Notes: a model not told the origin generated them from the letters alone. 64,000 nucleotides of DNA from Marinomonas alcarazii (GCF_003208215.1 NZ_QKLW01000003.1:199237-263236); one strand, 5' to 3'; positions 36,477 to 46,500 are shown, counted from the first letter of the stretch. Made by a program: numbers and translations.

Positions 36477-37007
36477 GTGAACGTAGATCCAAAGTACCTA
36501 TCGACCCTTCTAGAGCCACTAGAAAATGAAAACATTCTTACTTTACAAGAATATCTTGTAATTCTTAAAGGTATGGGTGTGAAGCTGCAGGAACCAAATT
36601 GTAAGGTTGATGATAAATTTGATTTTCATTTTAGATATATGAGCGCAAGAAAGCTTATATCGAGCTTAGATGGGAAGTGTGATTTAGACTCGCTAGGTTA
36701 TCTATCAGCTTCCTCTTATGCTGAGTTGGTTTATCAAGGAGATAAAACAATCATGAAGGCGGTAAAGGAGGAACCATCCTCAAATAATACTTTTACCTTT
36801 AATGGGCCAGTAACGAATCAACATGCTCAATTTGGTAATAATACCCAGACCGTCACCATCAACATCCAAGAGCTTGTCGAACAAGTAGCTGAATCCGGTG
36901 ACAAAGAAGCCAAAGGAATGCTAATGAAACTACTGGAGAATCCGACGATTAGTGGGTTGGTTGGGGGATCTGCTTCTGCTTTGATTGGGTTGTTAGAGAA
37001 TATCTAA
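36477..37007 (+). CDS. Protein of unknown function with flexible linker and glycine-rich tail
   Basis: A 176-residue protein starting at GTG after AAAAAAGGA. Residues 1-95 are a helical, acidic domain. About 96-125 is a polar stretch rich in N, T and Q (NNTFTFNGPVTNQHAQFGNN) of the kind that joins domains in STAND-like and other defence proteins. Residues about 126-176 form an amphipathic helix then a glycine/serine-rich hydrophobic tail (ISGLVGGSASALIGLLENI) that could insert in a membrane. It lies 14 bp after the zinc-ribbon gene and 21 bp before the next. No family is recognised. Confidence 0.65.
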   Translation: MNVDPKYLSTLLEPLENENILTLQEYLVILKGMGVKLQEPNCKVDDKFDFHFRYMSARKLISSLDGKCDLDSLGYLSASSYAELVYQGDKTIMKAVKEEPSSNNTFTFNGPVTNQHAQFGNNTQTVTINIQELVEQVAESGDKEAKGMLMKLLENPTISGLVGGSASALIGLLENI

Positions 37008-37028
37008 GTGTGTTTTTAAGGAGAAATC

Positions 37029-37574
37029 GTGAGTCAAACAGCAGGCGATATTGCGAAGAGTTTGGTTGATTATGCACCATTAATAGGGGCGATAATAGCT
37101 GGTTTTTTTACTGTATCTGGGATTTTGATTGCCAACTATCTCAATAACAAGAGTCAAATATCATTGCACAAACTTTCTCTTCAAAAGAGTCGGGTTGAAG
37201 TTAGAACGAATAAAGCGGAGTTGTTATATTTAAGTGTTTCTAGATGGCATGAAATGGCAATTTTTTCTTATATGAATCATTTTGAGTTTTTTAAAGGAAA
37301 AGTTAGCTTTGATCAAGTTATCAAAAAAGGTTATGGAGACGAAAGGACGAAAGATGATTTAAAACATATGGAGATGATAATTAATCTCTACTATCCAGAC
37401 CTTAAAATCCACTATGATGGTCTAATGGCAGTCAGAACAGAACTTTCCGATTTTATGCTTGAGTCATCCCCGCAAAAACATAGTATTGATGACTTTTATA
37501 AAAATATTAAGAAATTCAATGGCTCATATAGAAAGCTTATAGATAAATTGAGCGAATCAGTAATAAATGGTTAA
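37029..37574 (+). CDS. Membrane-anchored protein of unknown function
   Basis: A 181-residue protein starting with GTG behind a strong AAGGAGA ribosome site. One membrane segment at about 15-38 (APLIGAIIAGFFTVSGILIA) is followed by a charged, helical cytosolic part. The layout resembles small membrane proteins common in accessory regions, including that at 35117. No function is recognised. It belongs to the cluster 36091-39354. Confidence 0.65.
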   Translation: MSQTAGDIAKSLVDYAPLIGAIIAGFFTVSGILIANYLNNKSQISLHKLSLQKSRVEVRTNKAELLYLSVSRWHEMAIFSYMNHFEFFKGKVSFDQVIKKGYGDERTKDDLKHMEMIINLYYPDLKIHYDGLMAVRTELSDFMLESSPQKHSIDDFYKNIKKFNGSYRKLIDKLSESVING

Positions 37575-37635
37575 AAATAAAATTCGGGTAAAAGATATTT
37601 AAAGATCAGATGAATATTTTTATAAAATTTGTTGG

Positions 37636-39354
37636 TTGGGTATTGGTGGGATTTTGGATTTACTATTAGCTGAAAATTTAGATTTAAATGTTCGAATTGC
37701 CGAGGGTGAGTACTGCAAACTTAAAATTAAGTTCGGTAGTCTTCCTAAGCTATCTCATGTTAGCAAACATTGGTATTTTTATGATAACAATGAAGATGTC
37801 ATTCAGGTTGAGGGGTTCACCGAGCCACTATCTCCAAAGTATCTTTTGTCCCAAGCTCTTAATTCTGGCACGTACACTAATAAGTTGTTTCGTTATGTGT
37901 ATTCAGGTAAAGCAGATGCGACTAAGCTAAAAAAAGTCTATTTTACGTTTCCTGAACTTGCAGCTTATTTCAATACGGAAATCTCAAGAAATTTAGAGCA
38001 AAATGGTGATTTGAGTGGAAATGTAACTATAGAACCGATGGAAGCCACAGTATTAAAAGATACTCAATATATGAAGATAGGATTATATCAATACTATCAA
38101 CTCTCTGACACATCAACTAACGATGGTTTTAAGTTCACAAGCTCCATGACTCTAGTGTTAGAGTTTGAAAATTCTATAAATTTCAGTGATATAGAGAAGT
38201 ATTTGTATAAGGCGACAAACCTTTTTACTTGGGTTACAGGTTTTCCAGTTAAAGTGTCTAAAATCGAGGTGTCTGATGGTGAAAATGGAGGATCGTTATA
38301 CATCCCAACAGTAAAAGATACTTCTGAGCATGACTTATCACACCCAAATGGCTTCATGCTAGCATTCCGATTGAGAGAGCATTTCGTAGAAATTTGTGAA
38401 TCATACTTCGTAAAGAATACGTTTGAATTTGAGAATATCTGGTCACGAACAATACCTTTATACAATTTCAATGGGATTTTAGAGTATGAAACAATGCTTT
38501 ATGCTGCCATCCTCGACAAGTATTGCAGCTACAAAGTGGATCAGCTGAATCTTAATAGCACGCTTGATGAAGATGAGTATAACGAGCTAACGAGTAAACT
38601 TTCAGCTTTGATATCTGGTGAAACAGATCTGCACAGAACTTTTTCAAAAGGTATTTTGAACGATTTGAGTAACATTAGAGTGCTTCGGGAAATACTACCA
38701 AATCGTTCTGTTGCAACCTTTAATCAAAAAGTTAAAAGGTATCTAAATTATATAGGTAGGCATGTTACAGAGGTGTTCCTGTCCAGTGATGACCTATATT
38801 TGATTAAGAAAGTCAGAGATAGAGCTGCTCATGGTGAAGTAGAACAATTCAGTACGGACGAAGTAAGTAAAATATACTGGAAGTTAAGAATGTTAGTAAC
38901 CTATCTAATCTATAAAGACTTAGGTTTGTCTGACGATGATTTTCTTGAAATTATTTCATTTGGATTCAATCCATTGTCTTTGAACTGTGAGGTAGATAAG
39001 TTTAAATTGGATACAAAGCTAAAAGAGGCAATAACTCTACCTGTTTCAGAGCAAGTATTTAGCGAACTATCATCTAATCATGGGGTTAATCTTGTTCTTA
39101 TTCGGGTTGAGAATCTTTATGAAGTTCAGAAAGAATACACAATTAAATTATCGAACTATTTTAGTATTGAAAGAATTAAAGATGCGAAAATATCCCGTCT
39201 AGATGAATACGTAAAAACCTTGCTAGAGAACCCGAAACTAGAAGCTAAATACACAGGCAATGCGTACGTTACGCACAAAGGAAAAAGCCACAATCTACAT
39301 AGTATAGTTCTTGTTGATACTCCGAGAAAATTAAAGAGTTACAATCTTTTATAA
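37636..39354 (+). CDS. HEPN-motif protein (ApeA-like), candidate abortive-infection factor
   Basis: About 572 residues. The N-terminal part is beta-rich (WYFYDNNEDVIQVEGFTEPL) and resembles the ApeA N-terminal domain type; the middle is helical. VRDRAAHGE contains R394-x4-H399, the catalytic RX4-6H signature of HEPN ribonucleases. Proteins of this layout, such as ApeA, stop phage growth by cutting RNA; here the function is inferred from the motif. No ATG lies near the start: TTG at 37636 or at 37654 (GGTGGG upstream) are candidates. Codon use is AT-rich compared with the flanks. Confidence 0.6.
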   Translation: MGIGGILDLLLAENLDLNVRIAEGEYCKLKIKFGSLPKLSHVSKHWYFYDNNEDVIQVEGFTEPLSPKYLLSQALNSGTYTNKLFRYVYSGKADATKLKKVYFTFPELAAYFNTEISRNLEQNGDLSGNVTIEPMEATVLKDTQYMKIGLYQYYQLSDTSTNDGFKFTSSMTLVLEFENSINFSDIEKYLYKATNLFTWVTGFPVKVSKIEVSDGENGGSLYIPTVKDTSEHDLSHPNGFMLAFRLREHFVEICESYFVKNTFEFENIWSRTIPLYNFNGILEYETMLYAAILDKYCSYKVDQLNLNSTLDEDEYNELTSKLSALISGETDLHRTFSKGILNDLSNIRVLREILPNRSVATFNQKVKRYLNYIGRHVTEVFLSSDDLYLIKKVRDRAAHGEVEQFSTDEVSKIYWKLRMLVTYLIYKDLGLSDDDFLEIISFGFNPLSLNCEVDKFKLDTKLKEAITLPVSEQVFSELSSNHGVNLVLIRVENLYEVQKEYTIKLSNYFSIERIKDAKISRLDEYVKTLLENPKLEAKYTGNAYVTHKGKSHNLHSIVLVDTPRKLKSYNLL

Positions 39355-39449
39355 AGGTGATTTTTACCCTTGGCCAAGATTTACAATATTAAGCGTAAGA
39401 TGAAAATTATCATCTTTTCAATACTTTTCGTTCTTGATTTTGATATTTA

Positions 39450-40945
39450 GTCGCCCCTGAAAATCTCTCAACCTATTGAATCTAATGTGTTTTTATAAGA
39501 TAGTTAATACCTAAATCTTACGATAAATACGCCTTTAGACCTAAAAAGTTGCAGAATGGGTGAGTTTTATGAAACCTCGTCAGACAAAGACCGTCCCGCA
39601 AAAGGATTTATTCCAACCTCAGCTCGTAGACATCATTAACCCCAATCACCCTTTAGTTCGATTGGCTAAGATCATTGATTGGAAGCAATTGGATAACGAA
39701 TTGGGGGCACATTTCTCAACGGTTGGCGCAGCCGCATTGCCAACGCGCCTTATGACGGGGTTACTGTATTTACAGCACTTGCATAATTTGTCTGATGAGA
39801 TGGTGCTAGAGCAATGGCTTGAATCTCCTTATTACCAATACTTTTGCGGCGAAACCTTTTTCCAGCACGACTTTCCGTGCCGTCCAACCAGTCTTGTGAA
39901 ATGGCGAAAACGGTTAGGAGAAGAAGGCTACGAATGGCTGCTTACTCAGACGATACAAGCAGGGCTAAAACTAAAAGTTATCAAACCAGCGAGCTTAAAA
40001 CGAGTCGTAGTAGACACCACGGTACAAGAAAAAACATCACCTTCCCAACAGATGCCAAGCTCTATAACAAGGCTCGACAGCAGCTTACTCAGGTAGCCAA
40101 AGAACAAAGCATCACGTTAAGACAAACCTACGACAAAGCCTGTCATGAGTTAATGCCAAAAATTGGACGCTATGGCCACGCCAAACAATATAAGCGGATG
40201 AGAAAAGCGATTAAGCAAGTCAAAGGCTTCTTAGGGCGAGTCCTGCGAGATATTGATCGGCAAGTAAAGCAACAAGGATTAACGCTCACCCAAAAACAGG
40301 AAGACACACTCAACCAAGCCTATCGATTACTAAAACAAACTTGCCAGAGCAAAAACAAACTCTACAGCCTGCATGAACCCAATGTGGACTGCATATCCAA
40401 AGGCAAAGCGCATAAACGCTACGAATTTGGTGTGAAAGCCAGCATCGCCGTGACCGCGAAAGAATCCTTCATCGTGGGTGCAAGAAGCTATCTTGGCAAT
40501 CCGTATGATGGGCATACCTTGAAAGATCAACTCCAACAAGTAGAAACCCTAACAGGAAAAAAACCGGAAACCTGTTTTGTTGATAGAGGGTATAAAGGGT
40601 CTGGCGTGGAAGATATTAACGTCTTAGTTGCAGGCCAAAAACGCGGCGTCCCCAAGAAAGAACAGCGTTGGATGGGAAGACGAAACAGCGTAGAACCCAT
40701 CATAGGGCATCTCAAATCGGATGGAAAACTCAGACGATGCTTCTTAAAAGGTGTACTAGGCGATGCGATCAACGTGATCTTAAGTGCCTGTGGCCAGAAC
40801 TTACGTAAGCTACTGAAGTGGCTTTATTGTGCCCCATATTTTGGAGCATTTTTAAGGCGATTATGGCTGAAAATAACTTTTCTACTGGAAAGACCCAAAA
40901 ATAGAATGGCGCTTCTTGCCTGAAACGCCATTATTCAGGGACGAC
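39450..40945 (+). mobile_element. IS5-family insertion sequence
   Basis: An element of about 1.5 kb with terminal inverted repeats: left end GTCGCCCCTGAA (39450-39461) and right end read inward GTCGTCCCTGAA (40945-40934), 11 of 12 identical. TATTTA occurs directly outside both ends (39444-39449 and 40946-40951), a probable target duplication. One transposase gene in two frames fills it. The exact ends are uncertain by a few bases, because the flanking T-A-G also extends the inverted repeat. Confidence 0.75.
39569..40923 (+). CDS. IS5-type transposase in two frames, joined by a -1 shift
   Basis: A DDE transposase. The first frame runs from ATG 39569 (GGGTGAG upstream) and holds the N-terminal dimerisation region and the first catalytic Asp in KRVVVDTTVQEK. 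At 40028-40035 the sequence GAAAAAAC allows a -1 shift into the second frame, which continues exactly with NITFPTDAKLYN, then the second Asp (CFVDRGYKG) and the Glu (NSVEPIIGHLK), ending at 40923. A6C is a known programmed -1 frameshift signal (IS1), so this can be a functional two-frame gene; otherwise it is a one-base deletion. Confidence 0.8.
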
Positions 40946-40970
40946 TATTTAGGGGCAGATGAAAAATTAT
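40946..40970 (+). repeat. 27-bp direct repeat, copy 2 (split by the IS)
   Basis: TATTTAGGGGCAGATGAAAA then ATTAT. Joined to GA at 39442-39443 it restores a 27-bp match (24 identical) to 35686-35712. The IS therefore landed inside the second copy of an older repeat. Confidence 0.6.
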
Positions 40971-41005
40971 TTCCCTTTCAAATCTTGATACTGCTTTAGC
41001 TTTAT

Positions 41006-41143
41006 TCATGCCTGCCGCTTTTCTTCATCATCGATCTTACGACGAACAATATCAATCAAGTCATCCAGTTCACTGACAGAGTGTTTTCCCCATGCCTTAT
41101 AAAGCTTCTCACCGCGATTGTCAGACTGGCTTTTCCTCTGCAT
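41006..41143 (-). CDS. Small protein of unknown function (45 residues)
   Basis: A short minus-strand gene starting at ATG 41143 with GAGA upstream; the frame is open further to 41215. The translation ends in SVSELDDLIDIVRRKIDDEE, an acidic/basic helix. A broken second copy at about 43211-43281 keeps the core helix, showing that the sequence was duplicated as a unit. The function is unknown. Confidence 0.5.
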   Translation of the reverse strand: MQRKSQSDNRGEKLYKAWGKHSVSELDDLIDIVRRKIDDEEKRQA

Positions 41144-41236
41144 GCTCGTTCTCTCAATGGCCTGCTTTCCTGAATAGCAAGCCTCAGAGTCGTTTGTTAG
41201 CAAACTGTTTTTCACAGGGTGGTAAGAGTCAATATT

Positions 41237-42088
41237 TCATTGTTTTTTATTGGCAATAGGGGAGCTTTGTCCGGCAACGACATGTAACGTTCTTTGTGGA
41301 AATGGAATTGTCAAACCAGATTCTTCAATAGACTCTTTTACTCGTTTGTTTAAATCCCAGTAAGTTGGCCAGTAGTCTTCATTTTTTGCCCAGGCTCTAA
41401 GTTGGATATTAACTGCACTATCCATCATTGATACGACCATGATTTGGGGAGCTGGATCTCTCAATAGCCTAGATTCATTCTCTGCAATTTTCTCTAGTAC
41501 TGCAAACCCTTCGTTAATAGAGTCTGAGTAAGAAATACCAACAACTATATCCATTCTTCGCTTACCATTTCTAGTAAAGTTTTTAATACTCCCACCCCAG
41601 AGCACACTGTTGGGTGAGGCGATATATAAACCATCAACTGTTTCAAGAACCGTTGTGAATAGGTTAATTTCACGAACCGTAGCCTGTGTTGGACCACATT
41701 CTATAAAATCTCCGGTACGAAATGGACGCAGTATTAGTAGCATAATACCTGCTGCAATATTACTAAGCGTATCCTTTAATGCTAATCCAATTGCAAGACC
41801 CGCTGCACCTACAAGCGCAATTAAACTTGCTGTGTTTACACCAAATATATCTAAAATAAACACACCACCAATGATGTAAACAACGTAGCTGGCTACAGTT
41901 GAAAATATGGGGATTAGTGTTGCGTCAAGTTTCTGTAGTTTCGAATTGGTATTTTGGATTGTTTTACGAATAGCTCGAGCGATGAGTGAACTCGCAATAA
42001 ATATAACGAATGCCAATATTAAGTTATAGCTGAGTTCAATAACTGTCTCAGAGTGGCTTTGCCAGAATTGAATGAGTGTTTCTTTCAT
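41237..42088 (-). CDS. mscS: Small-conductance mechanosensitive channel (MscS family)
   Basis: A 283-residue inner-membrane channel that opens on membrane tension to release solutes during hypo-osmotic shock. Three membrane segments come first; the pore helix is LVGAAGLAIGLALKDTLSNI, followed by the MscS beta domain (RTGDFIECG, ASPNSVLWGGSIKNFTRNGK). The length is like E. coli MscS (286). It lies 21 bp after the sodium/calcium exchanger gene, so both are probably one operon for ion and osmotic balance. Confidence 0.94.
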   Translation of the reverse strand: MKETLIQFWQSHSETVIELSYNLILAFVIFIASSLIARAIRKTIQNTNSKLQKLDATLIPIFSTVASYVVYIIGGVFILDIFGVNTASLIALVGAAGLAIGLALKDTLSNIAAGIMLLILRPFRTGDFIECGPTQATVREINLFTTVLETVDGLYIASPNSVLWGGSIKNFTRNGKRRMDIVVGISYSDSINEGFAVLEKIAENESRLLRDPAPQIMVVSMMDSAVNIQLRAWAKNEDYWPTYWDLNKRVKESIEESGLTIPFPQRTLHVVAGQSSPIANKKQ

Positions 42089-42109
42089 ATGCTGCTCTTT
42101 AAATTAATG

Positions 42110-43081
42110 CTAACCAATGACTGATGACACCAACCAAACGTTGTATGCACAAAAAGCGACTAGCAAACCTGCGCCTTCAAATCGATTAATACGACCTGTT
42201 CTACGAAAACCATATGCCATAATTAATAATGCCACCGTCATTGCCATCATGACTAACCAGTCGCGAGATAAAATATCTGCAGACATGTTGGTCGTGGGTG
42301 CTATAACGCCCGCGATCCCTATTACCGCCAGTATGTTAAACATATTCGACCCAACGATATTACCAATAGCAATATCATGTTCTCCTTTGCGTACTGCGAT
42401 AATCGAAGCCGCAAGTTCAGGCAATGATGTCCCTAATGCAACGATAGTTAGGCCTATGATCAAGTCACTAACGCCAAGAGCATGAGCAATATTTACTGCG
42501 CCCCATACGAGAACGCGCGAACTTATAATCAATAATATAAGGCCAAAGATTAACCAAAAAATAGCTTTCTTGATGGGCATGGCATGAACGACTAGCTCCT
42601 GTTCTATTTCTCCTTCTAGTGAGTCGCCATCTCCCATGATTGCAGAAAAAATACTCCAGCCTGTCAAAGCAAAAAATCCAATTAGTAGAAGTACAGCCTC
42701 AAAACGCGTTAGATTTCCATCCCAGAGAAAGTAGCCCAACAGCAATCCAATAAGTAGCAACAAAGGTATTTCTTTTCGAACTATTTTGGATTGAACTATG
42801 ATTGGCGTAATCAGTGCTGTTACACCAAGTATTAATCCAGTATTAACAATGTTCGAACCTATAGCATTTCCCAATGCCAAATTAGGATTACCATCTAATG
42901 CAGCCATTGCAGAAACGACCATTTCAGGGGCAGATGTTCCAAAACCAACAATTATCATACCGATAAGTAGCGAAGGCATTCCTGCATGTCTAGCGGTCGC
43001 AGCTGCGCCCTCAACAAAACGGTCAGCGCTCCAGACCAATAGAACAAAGCCACCTAATATTGCTAAAATAGCGAGAGTCAT
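42110..43081 (-). CDS. yrbG: Calcium/sodium antiporter (YrbG family)
   Basis: A 323-residue CaCA exchanger with ten membrane segments in two inverted halves. The two alpha repeats are GFGTSAPEMVVSAMAALDGN with GNAIGSNIVNTGLILG, and VALGTSLPELAASIIAVRKG with GNIVGSNMFNILAVIG, carrying the cation-binding Glu and Asn/Ser residues. It exports Ca2+ in exchange for Na+, which fits a marine setting. It is the first gene of a pair with mscS. Confidence 0.94.
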   Translation of the reverse strand: MTLAILAILGGFVLLVWSADRFVEGAAATARHAGMPSLLIGMIIVGFGTSAPEMVVSAMAALDGNPNLALGNAIGSNIVNTGLILGVTALITPIIVQSKIVRKEIPLLLLIGLLLGYFLWDGNLTRFEAVLLLIGFFALTGWSIFSAIMGDGDSLEGEIEQELVVHAMPIKKAIFWLIFGLILLIISSRVLVWGAVNIAHALGVSDLIIGLTIVALGTSLPELAASIIAVRKGEHDIAIGNIVGSNMFNILAVIGIAGVIAPTTNMSADILSRDWLVMMAMTVALLIMAYGFRRTGRINRFEGAGLLVAFCAYNVWLVSSVIG

Positions 43082-43210
43082 AACATACCTTAAATGAAAA
43101 AAGAGAAACGAGAGAGTAGAGTCATGTGCATAATTTATTGAATCATTTTAGGTGAAAACAATCGTTAAAGCACCTGCTTGTTCTGTTAGTTGGAAGCAAT
43201 AGAGGGCATC

Positions 43211-43281
43211 TTATTCTTCAATCTTACGGCGAACAATATCAATCAAGCATCTAACTCACTCACTGGCAGAGAGTTCTCTTC
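43211..43281 (-). pseudogene. Broken copy of the small gene at 41006
   Basis: The minus strand reads LPVSELD, then loses one base, and continues in another frame with LIDIVRRKIEE and a stop. This matches SVSELDDLIDIVRRKIDDEE of 41006-41143 at protein and DNA level. One missing A in the GATGAC segment causes the shift. The rest of the 432-bp gap (43082-43513) shows no gene and should hold the promoters of yrbG and the kinase. Confidence 0.6.
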
Positions 43282-43513
43282 ATTGTTTTCGTTTTTTGCG
43301 GCAGTGACCTTCCTTTGAGTTGTCAATAAACAGTGTTCTACACTCTTTACTACGCTTCCTATCTGTTCCCTTGTGTCCCTTATGATCTCGTTTGAGGTAT
43401 TAACCACAATCGTTTTAGCTAAATTGCCTTTTCTTACATAAAGTAACTAATATTAAATCTTCAAGGCGCTTCGATTTCGCTATGATTAGTTGGTTTTGAT
43501 GGAGCAAGTAAAT

Positions 43514-46500
43514 ATGATGAAAGCGATGCTCGTCGTTGCTGTAACGGCGCTGGGGTATTTTGCCCTTGGTGTGGTTGGACTTGCTGTGGCAATTTCCCCT
43601 GGCTATTCAACAATCATTTGGCCTGCTTCTGGGTTAGCGGTAGCTGCGGCTATTTTTTACCCTAAATTTGCGCCGCTAGGGATTTTCATCGGGTCTTTGT
43701 CGCTTAATATTGGTGCGACTTGGTATAACCATCATGTTTGGGCTTTTGCTCTGCCAGCATTTATCGCTTTTGGGTCGACGTTACAATCTATCGTTGCGGG
43801 TTATCTTGTACGTCGCTTTGTAGGCGCGCCTTTCCAGTTTCATCGTACGGCTTTGGTTGTGCGTTTTATCTTTCTAGCAGGTGTTCTTTCTTCTCTTATT
43901 GGCGCGAGTGTGGGTGCCTCTTCGTTACTTGCTTTTGGTGTAATTGGCAAAGAAGCTTTTCTAACCAATTGGTTTGTTTGGTGGGGAGGAGACATGATGG
44001 GCGTGCTGGTGATGGTGCCTTTGCTTGCCGTTTGTTTCCCTCAGTATTTTGATAACCATTCCCATCGTCCGTTGCGTTTAATAGGCGGTTTTATATTTGT
44101 TTTATTCATTACTATTGTCTTGTCATGGGTTACCAGTTATTCAGAATGGAATAAGCAGTCTAAAGAGTTTCGTACCAATGCAGAACTGTTAGAGACGATA
44201 CTGGCAAACCGCGTTAAAAATAGTGTGGATATGCTGCACAGTTTTGTTGGGTTGGTGAAAGGCAGCGAAAAAATACAAGCTAATGAGTTTGATATTTTTG
44301 CGAAAAGTGTGATGCAGCGGGACAATTCTATTTTAGCTGTGTCGCTGAATTTTGTGGTTGCCGGGGAAGATATTCCGAGTTTTGAAGCAAGTATCCAAAA
44401 AAATTATCCAGAGCATGTGTTTCGCGTAAAAGAGAAAGACAGTACAGGAAGCTTAAAATCGGCGACACCAAGACCGAAACATATTGTTGTGACCTTTGTG
44501 AGCCCGTTTAAGAAGAACGAGGCGGCATTGGGTTACGATGTCTATTCTCAGTCAGATCGGCGCTTTGCCTTAGATAAGGCTATTTTTCTTCGTCAGGCTT
44601 ATCCAACATCTCCGCTTAAGCTGGTGCAAAATGCCACGGGTATACTTTTATTTTTGCCGTTTTTTGATCGTCAAACAGATACGGTGATTGGTGTGGCAAC
44701 GGCGGTGATTGAGCTAAGCTCGTTAACTGAGACCTTGGTTAAACAAGGGGGACTGCCTAATACAAGTCTGTATTTGGTGGACGCTGATAACGGCACTCCT
44801 GATCCTATCATTGTGGCAAAAAGTACGGGAGCCGCTTTATCAGGCAAAGAATTAGTCACGCGTTATAACGCGGGAAAATTTGAACATGCTGTCCGGTCTG
44901 ATATTCAGATAGGCGCCAAGTCTTGGCAACTGTATCAGGTGAGCGACAGCTATTTCTTTAAAGCGCCTTGGATTGTTAAATTTGTTTTGGCATGTGGCTT
45001 TTTGTTCACGGGTTTATTTGGTTGGTTTTTATTGATCGTCAGTAGCCATACGTCGGAAATTGAGAATCGCGTTAGATTGCGAACTCGTGACTTGCAGTTA
45101 GCGAATGAAAGCCTAAAAATTTCGGAATCAGAGCAAAGTAAGGCGAAAGAAGAGGCGCAGGAGGCGAATCGTGCGAAGAGTGAATTTTTGGCGAACATGA
45201 GTCATGAAATTCGCACACCGTTGAATGGCGTAATTGGCAGCTTGTCTTTGTTGATGGATACCAAGTTGCAATCAGAGCAATCTAAATTAGTGCGCTTATC
45301 TCAGCAAAGCGCCGAGTCTTTGTTGGACATTCTTAATGATATTTTAGATTTGTCTAAGATCGAAATGGGTCGGTTGGTGTTAGATAAGCACGAATTTGAA
45401 TTGCCAGAGTTAATTGAAGAAGTGACTAATATCTTTGTGCTCCGAGCAGAGGACAAAGGCATAGTATTAAATTCACCTGCGACTTTGGTTCCTGAAGTCG
45501 CCTTGTTTGGAGATCGATTACGACTCAAGCAGGTGTTGGTGAATTTGTTGGGTAACGCAGTTAAATTCACGAGCCAGGGTGAGGTATCTTTACGTATCGA
45601 GGTAGAGCCGCTGTCTGATATGGATATGGTCTTACTGGTTAGCATTGAGGACACAGGCGTTGGTGTGTCTGAGGAAAGTCAGCGTCGCTTGTTCCAGCGT
45701 TTTAATCAAGCGGACAGTTCGACGACGCGTAAGTTTGGCGGTACTGGTTTAGGTTTGGCGATTAGCAAAGACATTGTCGAGGCCATGGCAGGGGAAATCG
45801 GCGTCAAATCGGACGAGGGTAAAGGGGCCACTTTTTGGTTCCGTATACCATTTGAAACACGTGCTTTGCCTGCTAAAGACGCGCCGCTAATGCCTAAATT
45901 TAAGGCGACGTTAGTGTATATTAATGACACTGGTCGAGAGTATGTTAGTGGGTTACTTGACTCGCTTGGTATTGCTCACAACGTATGCCGTGATCTTACA
46001 CAAGCCTTGTCTGAAAAAGAGGTGATGGGTCAGTTTGTGTTCTTGGATGCCGATGCTTTAGCGGCTGGAAGCCAGTCTGATGTGTTGGCATGGGAGGCCG
46101 TTTGTGCGGATAAATCGGTGTCGCGAATTTTATTGCATGGGTGTTCCGATGCAGAGCCTGAGAAAGGGAAATATATCGATAGGTTAACTAAGCCTGTTTT
46201 TATCCGGTCTTTGTTGAAAGTATTAGAGAATATAAAACCTGTATTGGAAGGAGAGGAGATAATGACAGCGAAAGAAACGGAAAACACACCAGAAGGGCGT
46301 CCTATCTTTAATGCCAAGGTTTTGTTAGCAGAAGATAATTTAACTAATCAGATAGTGGCTAAAGGATTATTAAACTTATATGGCGTCGAGGTTGTGGTGG
46401 CTAGTGATGGTCAAAAAGCCGTGGAAGAAGCCCAAGCCACTAAGTTTGATATGATCTTTATGGACTGTCAGATGCCAGAAATGGATGGTTATGAAGCAAC

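Noticed and set aside
37688..37930. An 80-codon ATG frame inside the start of the HEPN gene
   Set aside because: It is out of frame with a much longer coherent protein and has no ribosome site; considered a shadow.
39450..40945. Transposase as a plain pseudogene
   Set aside because: The break lies exactly at an A6C slip site, and the two frames together give the whole family sequence, so a programmed shift is at least as likely.
34756..41000. Partial tRNA-Phe 3' copy as island end (att site)
   Set aside because: I looked for the GGTTCGATTCC...CACCA tail downstream and saw no second partial copy in the window; no integrase gene is present.
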